Of a stretch of DNA of 14,269 bases, positions 13,257 to 14,269 are shown in pieces. A model generated the notes under the pieces. It did no database searches and had not been told where the DNA came from. It was given only the letters and a program-made list of their open reading frames with translations. Source of the stretch: Caryophanales bacterium UBA3835 (lineage in GTDB: Bacteria; Bacillota_I; Bacilli_A; RFN20; CAG-826); assembly GCA_002392945.1 (NCBI GenBank), contig DGHZ01000020.1, positions 1 through 14,269 of the forward strand, in the 5' to 3' direction. Position 1 is the first letter of the stretch. Each line of letters opens with the position of its first letter. The position numbers and the translations under genes are program-made.

Positions 13257-14269
13257 TTAGCTAAGATATGAGATAAAGATAATTTCGTTATTAATAACGA
13301 CAGTATTATCATTTTTAAAAGTCATAGTTAAATCATATTCATGATAGATGTAATATCCATATTCATTAAATAATTCAACTCCCATGGCGTTATTATTCAC
13401 TTCACTTTCAGGAATAGTAGCAGAAGTTCCACTAGCCTTATAGCGATATCTATATCCATCTCCAGTTGTATAGAAATGAAGATTTCTAGTTTGGAATAGT
13501 GATTCATCATAAATGTCGTGGTTTTGAGTTAAGTCTTTTGCCTTGTTATCTAAATAAACACAATAAGCATTAATCACTGGATCTTCACTAATTGACCACT
13601 GTTTAGTTTCGCTATCATATGTTGCGAGTAATTCTTCATGATCGTTAACAACATCAGCTTTCTCATCAACATAATGAGTTTCTATAGTTTTATAAATATC
13701 TAAAACAGCTTTTGGATACGCTTTTTCTTCTGCTTTATTAGCTTCAGTGATAAAAGTGTTATAATCCGCTAGTTCAGTAACACTAGAAGTAGTCCAAGTA
13801 AATGGAACCTTTTGAACATTTTCTCCATAAATTGTTTTAAAGTCATTGTTCATAGAGATGATGTTATATTTATTAGCTTTCCATTTTGTAATTCTTTTAG
13901 CGGTTTCCTCTGGGTCAATATGGTCTTGAGTGTCATTATCTGCAACTAACATAAAGACTTCAGTTTTATATTTTTCATTACTTTTGCAGTAATTATGCAT
14001 CGCTTCATCCCCACTACTATTTCCAAAAGATAAAACAGGAACTTTACCAATTTCTTGAGAAATTTGCTTCACTTTATTGGTCTTTAAATTTTTAATAATT
14101 AATTCATCAGTACGAATAAGATATTCATCTGATTTCATTGTGTAATCAACACCATCTTGATAACCTTGTCCGCTTGATTTAGTAACAACATCCATACCAA
14201 TAATTTTATTAGATGGAATACCAATTGATTCAGTTATAGAACGACAGATATATCTATCAGAGCCAGAAA
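13257..14269 (-). CDS. HAD superfamily phosphatase with C-terminal extension (partial, N-terminus cut by window edge)
   Basis: The frame stays open beyond the ATG at 14195 to the right edge, giving 336 visible residues; the true start and the HAD nucleophile motif (DxD) must lie outside. The first visible residues, SGSDRYICRSI, form HAD motif II, followed by ESIGIPSNKIIGMDV, as in the phosphoserine-phosphatase/phosphorylcholine-phosphatase branch. LSFGNSSGDEAM (about residues 80-90) is motif IV with its acidic residues, and a lysine just before it (NKVKQI) may be motif III. Ordinary HAD enzymes stop some 70-90 residues later; here about 190 more follow, acidic and aromatic-rich, ending in a strand-rich part (YRYRYKASG, YYIYHEYDLTMTF). 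I do not recognise this part. Substrate is unknown; a secreted or lipoprotein phosphatase is possible but the signal region is not in view. Confidence 0.75.
   Translation of the reverse strand, partial: SGSDRYICRSITESIGIPSNKIIGMDVVTKSSGQGYQDGVDYTMKSDEYLIRTDELIIKNLKTNKVKQISQEIGKVPVLSFGNSSGDEAMHNYCKSNEKYKTEVFMLVADNDTQDHIDPEETAKRITKWKANKYNIISMNNDFKTIYGENVQKVPFTWTTSSVTELADYNTFITEANKAEEKAYPKAVLDIYKTIETHYVDEKADVVNDHEELLATYDSETKQWSISEDPVINAYCVYLDNKAKDLTQNHDIYDESLFQTRNLHFYTTGDGYRYRYKASGTSATIPESEVNNNAMGVELFNEYGYYIYHEYDLTMTFKNDNTVVINNEIIFISYLS

Noticed and set aside
1..14269. Mobile element, CRISPR array, toxin-antitoxin or defence island
   Set aside because: No transposase, integrase, direct-repeat array or defence-protein motif is seen; nearly all genes are conserved housekeeping genes with uniform AT-rich composition.

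Overview
The window is a gene-dense, AT-rich stretch of an ordinary bacterial chromosome. It most resembles a low-GC member of the Bacilli (Bacillota), possibly one of the reduced lineages near Erysipelotrichia and the Mollicutes. The reasons are Spx, RNase J, a YlbF protein and a CYTH protein next to NAD kinase, together with gene order like that of Bacillus. The genetic code looks standard: about 17 Trp codons are all TGG, and no gene ends in TGA (15 TAA, 1 TAG). The lineage is inference; no rRNA or marker gene is present to fix it.

Layout from left to right. A partial YitT-type membrane protein (minus, cut by the left edge) diverges from a membrane-anchored thioredoxin-like protein (1083-1919, plus). 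A bidirectional terminator separates that gene from the minus-strand operon ylbF-rsmD-coaD (3335 to 1964). Divergent from ylbF are def, then rnj (RNase J) and maf on the plus strand. Next comes nadK on the minus strand with a previously uncalled 46-codon membrane-protein gene (6255-6395) coupled to its stop codon. A CYTH-domain gene (plus) meets spx (minus) tail to tail, and trpS (plus) diverges from spx. The operon rluD-pgm-gpsA (minus, 13014 to 9341) ends against trpS at a shared hairpin. A tRNA-Ser(GGA) gene diverges from rluD, and a partial HAD-type phosphatase with a long C-terminal extension (minus) runs off the right edge.

Most genes are housekeeping: coenzyme A (coaD), NADP (nadK), rRNA modification (rsmD, rluD), RNA decay (rnj, ylbF), N-terminal processing (def), translation (trpS, tRNA-Ser), phospholipid precursor (gpsA), sugar phosphates (pgm), nucleotide sanitation (maf) and thiol-stress regulation (spx). 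Gene order echoes three Bacillus subtilis neighbourhoods as I remember them: ylbF-ylbG-rsmD-coaD, rnjA with defB, and trpS-spx-yjbK-nadK-yjbO in compressed form.

I see no mobile element, CRISPR array, rRNA gene or defence island, and no clear new multi-gene system. The best leads are small: the nadK-coupled membrane protein, the tethered thioredoxin-like protein, the cysteine-rich tail of Spx, very tight divergent promoters that imply leaderless mRNAs, and hairpins shared by convergent genes that reach into stop codons.
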